A stretch of 64,000 nt of DNA from NCBI GenBank assembly GCA_963921195.1, contig OY992537.1, positions 134,248,756 to 134,312,755 of the forward strand. The letters are read 5' to 3'. The translations under genes and the position numbers were made by a program. The notes under the pieces were generated by a model. It made no database searches. It had not been told where the DNA came from and was given only the letters and a program-made list of their open reading frames with translations. Numbering within the stretch: position 1 is the first letter of the stretch; each line of letters starts with the position of its first letter. The stretch comes from Pegoplata infirma. Lineage: Eukaryota > Arthropoda > Insecta > Diptera > Anthomyiidae. Of this stretch, positions 10,313-21,458 are shown one piece after another.

Positions 10313-10903
10313 AAAGTAGTTCAAATTAATCTTCATCACTGTATTGAGGCCTCGGCTAATTTAATCCTCCATTTAAATAGGTACAACATCGACGTAGCAC
10401 TCGTTCAGGAGCCGTGGATCACGAAAGAAGGAATTAGTGGACTCGAGCATTCTGATTATGTAACTTTTTGTAGTAAAAACATGGAAAATAAATGCAGAAC
10501 TTGTATTCTGATAAAGAAAAATCTTAAGTGTATTCAATTAAATCAATTTACAAATGGCGACCAGACAGTTATAAGACTTGACTATGCGGATCGGTCAATT
10601 ATTATATCATCAGCGTATTTTCCTGGTGATGATAATACGGATCCTCCCCCTACTATTACAAGGAATTTAGTACAGTATGCTGCGCTGCATAGCACCGAAG
10701 TTTTGATAGGGTGCGATGCTAATGCACATCATGAACTATGGGGAAGTACTGACACGAACAAAAGTGGACTAGACGTCTTGGAATTTATTATTGAGAACAA
10801 TTTGACTTTAGGGAATGTAGGCTCGGATCCAACTTTTGAAACCAGGAATAGAAAGGAAGTTTTGGATCTGACACTGGCTAGCCAAATGGGTGAATTGGAG
10901 TAA
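10313..10903 (+). pseudogene. LINE ORF2, APE-type endonuclease domain
   Basis: The frame opens at the insertion junction with VVQINLHHC, the usual start of an apurinic-like endonuclease that nicks target DNA to prime reverse transcription. Further motifs in order are QEPWI (catalytic Glu), SSAYFPGD, GCDANAHHELWGS (Asp and Asn) and VLDLTLAS. The SDHKYLEFS motif with the catalytic His lies just past the stop, in the next segment. A single in-frame TAA at 10901-10903 ends this piece; the frame then continues unchanged into the reverse transcriptase, so this is a nonsense mutation rather than a natural boundary. No start codon of its own is expected. Not functional as it stands. Confidence 0.88.
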
Positions 10904-12952
10904 AAAAATTGGAAAGTATCGAATGAAATATCGTTTTCGGATCACAAATATTTGGAATTCAGTATAAATATCAGGAAGACGCAGAAGATAGCTGCTTTTC
11001 AAAATCCGAGGAGGATAAACTGGAATATCTTCGAGGGTAGTGTACGCGAATCAAACATATGGACCAGAAGGGAAATAGAGAATTCAAACGATATAGACGA
11101 CTCGGTAAGAGAAATCGAGAACTCACTTAAAAAAGCATTTGGTAAATCTTGCCCGACAAGTAGAAGCAGAGGAAAAAAACAGCAGCCATGGTGGAGCGAG
11201 GACCTAAAAACACTGATGAAAAGAACTAGGAAGGCATTAAATGATGCAAGAAGACAAGATACTGACGAACTATGGTCTGAATATAAGACAATTAGAAAAG
11301 AATTCAAGAAACAAATAAGAAAATCCAAAAGAGAAGTTTATACGAACATGCTAAATGATATCGAAACCATAAAAGACACATCAAGATTGCGAAAGCTGAT
11401 GTCAAAACAGGAACATGTACCAGGAAATTTGAAGTCTATTGATGGTACTTGGACAGCTTCAGCGAAGGACACTCTTGAAATGTTATTCAGGACCCATTTC
11501 CCGGAATGCAACCTGGATTCTGATCAACTGGATAAGCCAGACGAGTCAACACATGTCTGGCAATTACGGAGTGTGGACTTCGTTACAGAGGAAAAAATTG
11601 AATGGGCAATCGGTTCTTTTGGACCATATAAATCTCCAGGAGTGGATGGTATTTATCCCATAATGTTACAGAGACTGGTGAAAACCATCACACCGCTCCT
11701 AAAACAGATTTATACATCTTGCCTTAGGCTATCATATGTACCAAAGAGATGGAGGGAAGTTAAAGTTATTTTCATACCCAAGGTTGGTAAGATACAACAC
11801 AGCAGCGCTAAGGACTATAGACCAATCAGTCTATCATCGTTCCTACTAAAGACACTGGAGAGGATTCTGGACTACCACTTGAGAAATAGTATGAGTGCAG
11901 GGGAGCTCTCTGAAAACCAGCATGCATACACAAAGGGTAAATCAGTGGAATCAGCCCTTCACGAGCTGGCAATGAATATCGAGGAAACCATAAACTATGG
12001 CGAATATACTCTGGCATGCTTCCTGGATATTGAGGGAGCATTTAATAACATAAAATCTCAGGCAATAGAGGAAGCGTTAACACAGTCAGGCAATGACCCA
12101 ATGGCGAATCATTGGATAATGAAAGTTCTCAAGAACCGTATAATTGAGGCGGAAATTGGAGGGGCATCAGTGAGAGCGATGGCAACTAGAGGCACTCCCC
12201 AAGGTGGCGTCATCTCACCGACCCTATGGATTCTGGTTCTAAATGAGGCCTTGCTAGAACTCAGAAGGCACGGAGTTAGAGTAATAGCTTATGCTGATGA
12301 CCTGGTGATTTTGGCAAGAGGGATATCACTGGACACCATATCCGACATTATGGAGCGTGCTCTCTCATCGCTCCACAAGTGGGCCACGGCCAGCGGGTTA
12401 GGTTTAAATCCTCAGAAAACGGAAACAGTCCTCTTCACGAGAAGGAGAAAAATTGCTGAATTTCGACTCCCGCGCATGGGGGAAACATGTCTGACACTTT
12501 CGGACAGTGCTAAGTTCCTAGGTATAATCTTTGACAGGAAATTAAATTGGCTTGAGAATCTAAAGGAGAGAGTCAAAAAGGCGTATGCAGCTATGTATGG
12601 ATGCCAGAAAATGATTGGGAACACATGGGGTCTTAAACCGAAGCTCATACACTGGATTTTCACGGCAATTGTAAGACCAACTTTGGCACATGGTGCAATA
12701 GTGTGGTGGCCTATTGTAAAAACGGCCACACATGCTGCGTATCTGAACAAGGTGAATAGAGTAGCTGCCTTGAGTATTACTGGAGCGCGCAGGACGACAT
12801 CTACACATGCACTGTGTAGGATTCTGGATTTACCATCTTTGGACCTATACATCCAGGAATACGCTCTTAGGACACAGCTAAGGCTGGCACAAAATCGTGT
12901 GCTAAGGGTGCGGGAATATGGCCACACAAAACTTATTCGAAATCATCGATAA
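10904..12952 (+). pseudogene. LINE ORF2, reverse transcriptase domain
   Basis: This segment copies LINE RNA into DNA at the nicked target. Numbering from the first Met at 10952, visible motifs are SPGVDGIYP, YRPISLSSFLLKTLE, QHAYTKGKS, FLDIEGAFNN with catalytic D359, RGTPQGGVISPTLW, the AYADD box with D449 and D450, and FLGIIFDRKLNW of the thumb. All three catalytic aspartates are intact. It is in the same frame as the upstream endonuclease and the downstream RNase H, separated only by TAA codons at 10901 and 12950. The organisation and the PQGGVISPTLW style suit the I/LOA group. Confidence 0.92.
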
Positions 12953-13945
12953 GAGAACTGTGTGACTGACTATATGACTCCCCATACTGTATGGGATGAG
13001 AGCGTGAAAATTGAAATACCATCTAGGGAATACTGGGAAAATCCACCTGGCGGGGAACATCAAATTGAGGTCTACACTGATGGATCAAAAATGCAACAGG
13101 GAACAGGTAGTGGAGTCTACTGTGAAAAACTGGGAATTGAATATAGCTTACGGATACAGGACGGCTGTAATATTTTTCAGGCGGAACTGTATGCAGTGTC
13201 GGAGGCTGCTAGACTCATTTCAATGATACCGATCGACTCTAGTGAGATCATTATATACATTGATAGTCAAGCGGCTTTAAAGGCATTAGGAAATAGGAAT
13301 ATTCGATCTAGGGTAGTCAGCCGTTGTCGCCAAGAGCTTCAGGCTCTTATCGAACAACACTCTTTAAGACTGTGCTGGGTTCCAGGTCATAAAAATATTC
13401 CAGGGAATGAAAAAGCGGACGAGCTAGCTCGTATGGGCGCCATTCTACCATCCAACGCAATTAGGACCGATGTACATCTGGGCCTGGATGCTATTTACAT
13501 GGAGATCAGGAAAAACTTTGAACGCCAAGAAGATTCAAGATTGGTATGCAGACATGACTGTATCCAAACAAAGGCTCTATGGACTCGCGGCGAAAATCGT
13601 GTTCAAAAAACGCTTTTACATATGGAAAAGGCAGATCTAAGGAAGTATGTAGGTATAATAACAGGCCACACCGACTTGAAATGTTATTTGAAAAAGTTAA
13701 GATTAATTATGGATGACTTGTGCAGATGGTGCGGGGACGAAGAGACAGTGGAAGATTCACTCCATTATCTTTGTCAGTGCCCTGCACTATCTCGCACTCG
13801 ATTTAATTGTTTTGGCTCTTATTTCTTTCAGAATGTGGAGGAACTAAGAGGGATCAGCCCGTGGAAGATGTTAAAATATATTAAGCTGAGTAAATTTGAT
13901 GACTTAAATAGTCATGCTATGGGACAGGAAGACAGAAGAACGTGA
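12953..13945 (+). pseudogene. LINE ORF2, RNase H domain and zinc knuckle
   Basis: RNase H removes the RNA strand after first-strand synthesis. The four catalytic acids are present: VYTDGSK (Asp), FQAELYAVSEA (Glu), IIYIDSQAALKAL (Asp) and WVPGHKNIPGNEKADELA (Asp). A C-terminal cysteine/histidine motif, CRWC followed by HYLCQC, is the usual zinc-binding end of these ORF2 proteins. The frame is continuous with the reverse transcriptase except for TAA at 12950-12952. It ends with TGA at 13943-13945, probably the natural stop. With two nonsense changes the full protein cannot be made without readthrough. Confidence 0.92.
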
Positions 13946-14080
13946 ATTAATGTATAGAGAAGCCCAACACCCCACCACAATCCCCCCTCCCCACCCCCTT
14001 CAACACACCCCTTTTCATGAGGTATCACTATGGATCAGAATCTGGTCTTGTGGACACTATGTCAACCTCTCAACCTAACC
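13946..14080 (+). other. LINE 3' untranslated region with CCTAA-type tail
   Basis: C-rich sequence (CCCCCCTCCCCACCCCC) is followed by GAGGTATCACTATGGATCAG and the terminal CTCTCAACCTAACC. The GGTATC(A/G)CTATGGA motif recurs in the reversed tail fragment at 15083-15172, so this end is probably the region recognised for reverse transcription. Confidence 0.75.
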
Positions 14081-14222
14081 TAAAATACCACAATTTTTAT
14101 GTGTTTCTACTATGTAATTGTTTAAGTTTTTTTTTGTATTTTTACCATTTTTTTGGGTAATTTTACCATATTTTTTTGGTAATTTTCTTTTAAATTTGGC
14201 ACCTAAAATGTCAACAAAAAGA
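14081..14222 (+). mobile_element. CACTC-type MITE copy 2, right part after LINE
   Basis: The sequence resumes after the duplicated TAAAATACCACAATT and matches 14885-15030 of the neighbouring copy as far as AAAATGTCAACAAAAAGATG. Its right terminus is missing. Sequence from 14223 to 14298 is unassigned. Confidence 0.8.
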
Positions 14223-15082
14223 TGTCTGTTCACGCCAGTGAACAAGAAGGAACTTTTATTGCACCATAAATCCCCTTCTTCTCATCCCTGACAACATCTA
14301 CACTCAAAAAAAAAAAGTTTGTAAAATTACAAGTAAAAGGTCTTGTAATTCTATTTTACCATTATTTTTGTCTTTTTACAAAAATTGTTGTATAATTAAT
14401 AAAACTAAAACTACAGTCTGCTTTGTAATTTTACTATTATATGTTGGTAAATTTATTTTACAAATTTTTTACATAAATTTACAAAAAAGTGAATTATTTT
14501 ACAAATTAAAAAATATTACAAGGTGTTAAGTTTTTTACACAAGAAATCTGTAATTGTACAACAAAACATTACTTGATGTTATTTAGTCTTTCTACCAAAA
14601 AAATGTTTTATTACAAACATTTTTTTTAAGATCGTTTAAAAGGTTTTCAGTTTTTTAACACAAAAAAATGTATTTAAACAAAAAATTTTCTAAGTTACGA
14701 TTTTTTTTGCGTTTTGAAGTAAAAAATTTAGTTAAAAATAATTTTTTTATAAATAAAAAATTTCATGAACAAAATTTTTGAAAATTTTTTTTAAGTTCCG
14801 GACACAAACATTTTTCAACTAATTGTAAGCTCTAGCAAAAAAAGATTAAATTTTTACACCATGTTTTGAAAATTTGCGTTAAGTAAAATACCACAATTTT
14901 TATATGTTTCTACTACATAATTGTTCTAGTTTTTTTTTTGTATTTTTATCATTTTTTCGGTAATTTTACCATATTTTTTTGGTAATTTTGTTTTAAATTT
15001 GGCACATAAAATGTCAACAAAAAGATGCCAATTATGAAAAATTAAGTTTTTCTTATTTTAGCAGGCACTTTAACATCAAATC

Positions 15083-15172
15083 TAGGTTAGGTTAGGTTAG
15101 GTTAGGTTAGGGTGGCGGTGCCAGATGGGCACTCCGCATAGACCAATTGGTCCATAGCGATACCACAAAACT
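15083..15172 (-). mobile_element. Severely truncated LINE 3' end with (TTAGG)n tail
   Basis: Read on the minus strand, GTGGTATCGCTATGGACC leads through about 60 bases into CCACCCTAACCTAACC, five CCTAA units. The GGTATCGCTATGGA motif parallels GGTATCACTATGGA just before the tail of the LINE at 10313-14080. This is a tail-only insertion of a related LINE, or a SINE using its tail. Confidence 0.8.
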
Positions 15173-15309
15173 TTTTCCGCTTATCGATGTAAACTAAATA
15201 CATTGACCTTCAAATCTACAATAACCAAAAACATTTTTTCCGACTTTTTAAAAATACTTGTGAAAATAATTAAAAATTCAAAAGAAATTTGTTATTTTTT
15301 GACTAATTT

Positions 15310-15530
15310 TTCCAGAATATATATAAGAAATTTCTTGTGTAGCCTCCTTCGCAATTCTCATATGTTCTACTTAAGAAAAACGAAATACCGAAAAAAAATG
15401 AAAAAGTGCAGTGTTATACTTTAAAAAGTTTGTTAAAAGTGTTCAAGTGAAAAAAAAAATAATTTCAGGTTGTTGAAGTGCTACTCCAGCTGCCGAAGAA
15501 GGAAAAATAAGATGCACCAATGGAAAAAAA
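15310..15530 (+). pseudogene. Segment shared with 41.1 kb; possible histone-H1-like leader (copy 1)
   Basis: AAGAAATTTCTTGTGTAG, CGCAATTCTCATATGTTCTA and the AAGTG(TTC)AAGTGAAAAAAA stretch align with 41100-41235. The following GTTGTTGAAGTGCTACTCC and AGCTGCCGAAGAAGGAAAAA align with the Ala/Lys-rich frame at 41242-41373, with deletions and a stop. The coding identity is uncertain; see the second copy. Confidence 0.4.
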
Positions 15531-16211
15531 CCTTTAAATTTACAAAACAAATATGTAAATAAACCAAATTTTTTTGTAAATTTACAAAACAAATATGAAA
15601 ATTTAAAAAACAAAATTGTATACTTACAGAAAAAGTTGTAATTTTACAAAAATGAAGTAGAAAATACAAAAACAATAAATTTACAAATTATTTGGTTAAA
15701 CTACTGTTTTTACGGCAAAAAATAAGAAAAAATGGTATACTTACAATAAAAATTGTAAATTTACCACTTTTTATTGTAAATATACAAGTTTTTTGCCATA
15801 AAAAACAGTAGTTTAACCAAACAATTTGTAAATTTACAATTTTGTTTTTTTGATTTTCTACTTTTATTTTGTAAATTTACAACTTTTTTTGTAAGTTTAC
15901 AATTTGTTTTGTATATTTTATTTTATTTTGCAAAGTTACAATTTTTATTGTAAATACACGTGTTTTTTGTTTGCGGTAAAAACCAAATAATTTGTTAATC
16001 TACAATTTATTTTTTTTCATTTTATATTTTTTCTTTGTAAAATAACAACCTTTTTCTGTAAGTTTACAACTTTGTTTTGTAAATTTACCAAAAAAATTGT
16101 AAGTTTACATTTTCTTCTGTTAAATCAATTTACAAATTATCCCCGTAACATTACTAGTACAAACCTCGCGGGGATTTTATGTCATTTTACAAACCTTTTT
16201 TTTTTTGAGTG

Positions 16212-16330
16212 TAATTATATGGTAATTTTTAATAAAATAAAAAAAAATAATAATTATAAGACAAATGCAGTTTCACTACATTCAGTCACTTATAAGACAA
16301 ACTCAGTTTCTCTACATTTAGTCTCTTGTT
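16212..16330 (+). repeat. SINE tail fragment and 36-bp tandem duplication
   Basis: TAATTATATGGTAATTTTTA followed by ATAAAATAAAA equals the 3' tail of the SINE at 46949-47152, so the MITE inserted into a SINE tail. At about 16253-16325 a unit TATAAGACAAAYGCAGTTTC is present twice in tandem with few differences. Confidence 0.6.
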
Positions 16331-17255
16331 TAAAACGTATATTATACAGTTCGTGGTTAACGACTTTTTCTTCTATTAGTCGGACGGTGTCGTGTTTAAA
16401 ATTTTCAGATGTCGATTATTTTTGTTGTGGGTTTAAACGGAGCTAAAACTACAAAAACAGTTTTTCAAATTCATGTTAATTTAAAATTTAACTCACAAAT
16501 CTTGGTAAGTTAAACTAAGGTTAAAAACACAAGTAACGGCTTATTTTGAAATACAGTGTTACCATGTTTTGGTACTTAATAAAAAAAAAAATATGCAATG
16601 ATCTAAATTTTGTAAACTGAAAGACAAGATGTTTTGTTAAGCAGGGTTTTAGTTTTATAAATGAAAAAACTGCGCTTCAAACTTAGTTTAAGCAGCTCTC
16701 AAAAACTCGCTCTTAGAAGCTCATATATAAACACTTTTACCTTAAAAAATGTGTTGCTGGGATGAACAAAATAGTTCTAATGCGATAAATGTTTAGGCAT
16801 TTTGGCCTTTCTAGATGTATAGTACAAATATTACCGTGTCCCGAAAATTTAATTTTTCAATCAAAATTCCTTAAACATGGCTCATTTAAATGCTGATTGT
16901 AGGATATCCAAATTAAAATTGTTGAGAGTTCAGTTTTGCTTAAAGATTTCAACCGCGGTGCATTTGGCAAAAAAATATTAAATTTCAGAATCCATAATCT
17001 TTAGAAGACACATGTTTCTTCTTCAATCAAAAACACAAACAACAAATTAAAATACACTTGGCTTACGCCGAACAAAAAATTCTCCGCAATGGTAAAGTTT
17101 GCATAAAATAAAGTAAATGAAAGATTAAGAAAATTGTTGTTGGTCTCTAGATTAAATGCATTGCTTAAGTTGGGAAAAAAGCTTTTCTGTATACGTCACA
17201 CACAAAACCTACTGTGAGTTAAACAAACTACGTTTCGACACTGATGTTTGTATAC
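16331..17255. other. No gene; one direct repeat
   Basis: A segment around 17005-17055 (TTTAGAAGACACATG, then TCTTCTTCAATCAAAAACAC) recurs in the same orientation at about 17570-17615. Otherwise AT-rich sequence with no recognised feature. Confidence 0.4.
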
Positions 17256-17257
17256 CG

Positions 17258-17335
17258 ACAATAGCCTAAGCAGTTAAGTCGGCGGTGTACAAACCATGAG
17301 TGATTTAGAAGCACAGGTCCGAATCTCATGTTTTT
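17258..17335 (+). repeat. Degenerate tRNA-like (SINE head) sequence
   Basis: AGCCTAAGCAGTTAAGTCGG resembles an A box and GGTCCGAATCTC about 50 bases later resembles a B box. No acceptor stem is evident, so I read it as a decayed tRNA-derived SINE head. Confidence 0.4.
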
Positions 17336-17339
17336 GTAT

Positions 17340-17545
17340 AAATAAGAATTTTGTGAATGTGAGTCAACGTGAGTGTGAGTGAAGTTTGTGTGAGTGCACG
17401 TGAGTGTGAGTTGTATTAAATTTTCTAACGTGATTGTGAGTGAGTGTGAGTAGAAAAAATATCCTGGTGAGTGATTGTGCGTGATTCAAAATTTCCTGTC
17501 GTGAGTGTGAGTCAAAAATCACTCACGCGCCCATCTATAGTCTAG
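17340..17545. repeat. GTGAGTGTGAGT array ending CCCATCTATAG
   Basis: GTGAGTGTGAGTGAA-type units occur about twelve times, and the block ends TCACTCACGCGCCCATCTAT. Related blocks at 22.26, 26.2 and 26.75 kb also meet a GAGATGGG-type boundary, which suggests a transposon family with GAGATGGG termini and GTGAG-filled ends. Confidence 0.6.
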
Positions 17546-17712
17546 GGTAAATCCACATTTAATTTAAACTTTAGAAGGCACAATTTTCTTCTTCAATCAA
17601 AAACACAAACAATAAATTTCCAAATTCCCTTTCTTTCCCCTGGATCTGCGCCTGGTTACAAGCAAATTATTCATGCCCAAATTCGTTTTTTTTATGTATT
17701 TTTCCATTTTTG

Positions 17713-17907
17713 GAGTTTAACGTCTTATATTTTTAACTAAAAACTAAAATCGGTCCACCCACATTATCGTATGGTGGCAGTCGATTTGGCCTTTTCAAAA
17801 AATACCACCATTTTTACAGTTTAATGTCTTATATTTTTTACAAAAAACTAAAATCGGACCATCCGTCGTATTGTGGCAGCAGATTTGGCCTTTTCAAAAA
17901 ATACCTG
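17713..17907 (+). repeat. ~97-bp tandem duplication
   Basis: Two consecutive units share TTTAACGTCTTATATTTTT, AAAACTAAAATCGG and GGTGGCAGTCGATTTGGCCT (second unit TGTGGCAGCAGATTTGGCCT), each ending TTTTCAAAAAATACC. No coding content. Confidence 0.75.
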
Positions 17908-18242
17908 ATAATGATATAATTACCATGGCAACCCTGGTAATGCAAAAGTTCACATGTATATATTTTTTTTAAATACTATAAAAATGTATCATTCAAATAC
18001 AAGAAAGAAAATTTCAATCACACTCTAGGTATTTGTTTATAGCTGTTCAAATATTGTTATTTCAAAAGAGTTCAAAAGGTATAACCCCCTTAAAAACAAA
18101 TATTTATTGTTTGCCAAAATGGACTTAGGTTTAAAACTTAAGAGCTGTATCATTCTAAATATAGTCTCTTAAAATTGTTTAACTGTTTTTGGGGTATTAC
18201 GAAAAATTGGAAACTTGCTCAATTTGGGACACACTAATATAC
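17908..18242. other. Intergenic, nothing recognised
   Basis: No gene or repeat boundary is seen before the target duplication at 18243. Confidence 0.45.
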
Positions 18243-18250
18243 ATGTCAGT

Positions 18251-19199
18251 TAGAGTGTCCCTTATTTTGGAAATGTTGGAAATGTTGAGACGGTACCCCC
18301 TCATTTTTTTCCTTTTGACTAAAAAATAACTCAGGAAAAATGTTACGCCCCTACGACCACGCCTTCCCTACGCGACGGGGCCGTAAAGAGCGGGGCCTTA
18401 AAAATCATTTTTCCATACAAAGCAAAAAAATTTTTTTTTGATTTTTAATTTTTTTGTTATTAATTATAATATTACTTGATTAGCTTATTCACGACAAAAA
18501 ATTTGATTTTGATGGGATGAGGCTTTCAGTTCTAAAAAATTTTTCGAAAAAAAAAATTTAGAGCTTTTGGGGTCCTACAGTAAAAATTTTTTAAAAAATA
18601 TTTTTTTTTAGTTTTGACAAGCAACCGTTTTAGTTGAATTGTTGCTTTTAATGATATATATTCATAAAAAAATATTATTCATATCTGTGACATCTTTATC
18701 GTGATCTAAAAAAGGGTAAAAAATGCATTTTTGATGTTTTTCGATACACGATCAAGATGTCACAGATATGAATAATATTTTTTTATGAATATATACCATT
18801 AAAAGCAACATTACAACTAAAACCGTTGCTTGTCAAAACTAAAAAAAAAAAATTTTTTAAAAATTTTTACTGTAGGACCCCAAAAGCTCTAAATTTTTTT
18901 TTTCGAAAAATTTTTTAAAACTGAAAGCCTCATCCCACCAAAATCAAATTTTTTGTCGTGAATAAGCTAATCAAGTAATATTATAATTAATAACAAAAAA
19001 ATTAAAAATCAAAAAAAAAAATTTTTGGTTTGTATGGAAAAATTATTTTTAAGGCCCCGTTCTTTACGGCCCCGTCGCGTAGGGAAGGCGTGGTCGTAGG
19101 GGCGTAAAATTTTTCCTGAGTTATTTTTTAGTCAAAAGGAAAAAAATGAGGGGGTACCGACTCAACATTTCCAACATTTCCAAAATAAGGGACACTCTA
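18251..19199. mobile_element. Near-perfect 949-bp palindromic hAT-like MITE
   Basis: Termini TAGAGTGTCCC and GGGACACTCTA are flanked by a perfect 8-bp duplication, ATGTCAGT (18243-18250 and 19200-19207). The two arms of about 465 bp are nearly identical inverted copies, sharing for example CCTACGACCACGCCTTCCCT and GACGGGGCCGTAAAGAGCGG. The loop near 18725 is only tens of bases. High arm identity implies recent origin or arm-to-arm correction. Transcripts would fold into long double-stranded RNA. Confidence 0.92.
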
Positions 19200-19217
19200 A
19201 TGTCAGTGTATTATTAC

Positions 19218-19929
19218 TAGAGCACCCATATTTTCAAAAGTGTTTTTTTCGCTCCTCACGCATTTTACTGTTAACTGGGCGTATATACCCAGTTGGAAAA
19301 TGTGTCACTGAGGAAATGTACATGGTGATTCTTTGCGGAAATGTCTTCAGGTTCTGACAAATCATAGGTTATCCTTGATGACATGTCCTAAACATTGTCA
19401 GCATTGAATGTTTGCTTTAAGAGAGTGGACAATTCCTCTAAGAACTCGAAAAGGAAATGTGTTCAGAATAGCAGTATATTAAATTAAAATTTTAAATCTA
19501 GGCAACTCTTCAATTTCAAAAAAAAAATGGCAATATTATCGATATATTTAAAATAAAATAAAATTCTAACTGGAGGTTCCAGGTTCAAATCCAGTTGGGA
19601 CTAAAAAAGGCGAAAAGTTTTTTCTAAATATGAGAAAGATAATTTAAAAAGGAAAATGGATAAAAGTAAAAACTAAAGGAAATACGAGATATTTTTGTAT
19701 TTTCGGATGACCTACATCAGACATTTCCCAAAGAACTCTTAGGTGACATGTCTCCAGAAGGTCAGCCCTGCCCTGCCTCCTGCTGACTTTGAGTGCGGAC
19801 ATTTAGAAAATTTATATTACCATACCAGTTTTCACTAGAAAGTTATTTTTTAAGCCTTATCTAACCGAAAATACGCTGAAGCGCAATAATTGCTCTTTTT
19901 GCACATTGATTCACTTTATGGGTTCTCTA
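19218..19929. mobile_element. Diverged relative of the TAGAGCACCC foldback
   Basis: Starts TAGAGCACCCATATTTTC, as at 3178, and ends TATGGGTTCTCTA. The subterminal CGCTCCTCACGCATTTT and, on the other strand, GCGTATTTTCGGTTAGATAA match the 3178-5027 arms in order. No clear 8-bp duplication remains. It lies 18 bases from the end of the preceding palindrome. Confidence 0.6.
19572..19606 (+). repeat. B-box-like tRNA fragment
   Basis: GGTTCCAGGTTCAAATCCAG contains a B box (GGTTCAAATCC) inside complementary CTGGA/TCCAG arms, like a T-arm. No partner A box or acceptor stem is visible, so only a SINE or tRNA remnant is supported. Confidence 0.35.
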
Positions 19930-19937
19930 GTGTGTAT

Positions 19938-21450
19938 GTTTATATGTATGTTTTTTTTTTGTAAACGTGCATGCATAATACTTTTTTTAATACCCAGAAT
20001 ATGGTCATAAATTTTAACTGGACTAAGTGGAAAATATTGTCACGGGTATGCCGCCGGATACATATAACATACTAATACTCTACCAAAAAGAGATATATAA
20101 ATGAATATAACACGTACATAAGGCTACAGACATACATACATAAATACACATGTATAAACAGTTCACTTAACTGTATTAGACACAACAGTTGTGTGTTAAT
20201 AGTAGTAGTAATAGGAGGTACAGTGGTCCCTGTATAAATGTGCCACTTAAAGATATTGGAGCACTTTAACGGTAAATATTTCAGAAGACATATCAATTAA
20301 AAGCGACAATGTAGCAATAATAAACATTTCGAATCAAAGAACAAGTGACGAATTTGTTTATTTTTCTAATTTCATACACGCAAATGTTGCTTTACTGAAA
20401 AGAGTCTAATTTCGATTTTTTTCTGATCGTTCCTCATCATTTTCTTTGAAATTAAAAGTTTTAACTTAAAACTTATGACTATTTTAAGTGATTAAATTAT
20501 AGGTTTTTTTAAGACACAACTAATTATGCTTATAAGCGGGGAACACATTTAGGCGAGCGCTCTTTAGCGGGACTATTTCTTTATAACTTTTATGTGGGCA
20601 GCTCTTTTAACGCTTATATGCAGCTACCGCTTTGTACCTAACCGGGTTTCATCAAAGCAAATACTACTGTACTTATTTGTGGGTGTTTGTCAAATGAAAA
20701 TTGTTTTTCTTATTTGTAAAAACATACAAAGATTTCCCATAAAGCTCAATTATCTTTTGAAAATAGAGGCAAAAGCGTGTATTAATATGACACTCAAATC
20801 TAAAATATATATTTTCTTAACCTCCATGAACCCCCATTAGCTCAAGAACAACTGCCAGAAGTGAATGACTTTTCTAGAGGCATAAATTTTCAACACAATT
20901 TAATTTTTTTTTTGTCTTAAGTATATTAAAAGAAAATAAGCTTAAAATTTAAGGGTATCTTGTGGTAAAAATATAATTTAAGTAGTTGTGAGTATGAAAT
21001 GTGAATATGTACCATAAATAGGATGGCACTTAATTGTAATTTGCGGATATATTAATGGAGGTCATGTCTGCAATTTGAGAGATAAGTCTTGAAAAATGTC
21101 AAAGTTGCAACTTAATTTGCTTATTATTTCGAAAAAAAGTTGCAAAAGACTATTTCTGTAAAATTACAAAATAATCTGCAAAAAATCTGCACAAATTTTT
21201 TTTTGAAATTCAGCAGAATCAGTAAAGTTTCAGAAATTTTATTTTTTTTTTATTTTCTAAAACTAAATGACAGAGAATTTAATGAATTTACTCTGCTGCA
21301 CTCACAATCAGTGTAAACACGTTGATTATGAATCTTCTTGATTATGAATCTGGGGTGATATAGTTGTACTATATAAAAATATTTCCCAAAACCTTACTTA
21401 CTTACTTTACTTTACTTACTTTATTTGGCCATGTATAACAACCTATAATA
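19938..21450. other. No gene recognised
   Basis: AT-rich sequence with short simple repeats such as ACATACATACATA near 20130 and CTTACTTACTTTACTTTACT near 21400. Open frames at 20072-20296 (minus) and 20592-20840 (plus) show no conserved motif. Confidence 0.45.
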
Positions 21451-21458
21451 GGTCTTTG

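Larger units (their letters stand above)
10313..14080 (+). mobile_element. 5'-truncated non-LTR retrotransposon with RNase H (I/LOA-like)
   Basis: A LINE with endonuclease, reverse transcriptase and RNase H domains in one frame. The first retained codons are the start of the endonuclease domain, so the 5' end and any ORF1 are missing, as is usual for truncated reverse transcription. The 3' untranslated region (13946-14080) is C-rich and ends CTCTCAACCTAACC. A perfect 15-bp target duplication flanks it (10298-10312 and 14081-14095), and the uninterrupted MITE at about 14885-14900 shows the empty site. Presence of RNase H excludes the typical Jockey clade; the exact clade is inferred. Confidence 0.92.
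14301..16211 (+). mobile_element. CACTC-type MITE copy 3, full length with nested LINE tail
   Basis: Begins CACTCAAAAAAAAAAAGTTT and ends TTTTTTTGAGTG, with TA at 14299-14300 and 16212-16213. It carries the uninterrupted sequence that is the empty site for the LINE at 10313. Inside are a reversed LINE tail (15083-15172), a segment shared with the element at 39.9-41.7 kb (15310-15530), and from 15530 to 16200 a dense array of TTGTAAATTTACAA palindromes on both strands. Confidence 0.75.

Noticed and set aside
12412..12927. Minus-strand frames inside the LINE (also 10999-11328, 11826-12041, 12560-12808)
   Set aside because: Shadows of the reverse transcriptase frame.
15083..15112. TTAGG telomere repeat
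   Set aside because: The run is attached to a LINE 3' end sequence and lies in the interior of a MITE; five units only.
16072..16446. 124-residue plus-strand ORF
   Set aside because: Its first half is GTAAATTTAC motif array and its second half crosses the MITE right end and SINE tail.
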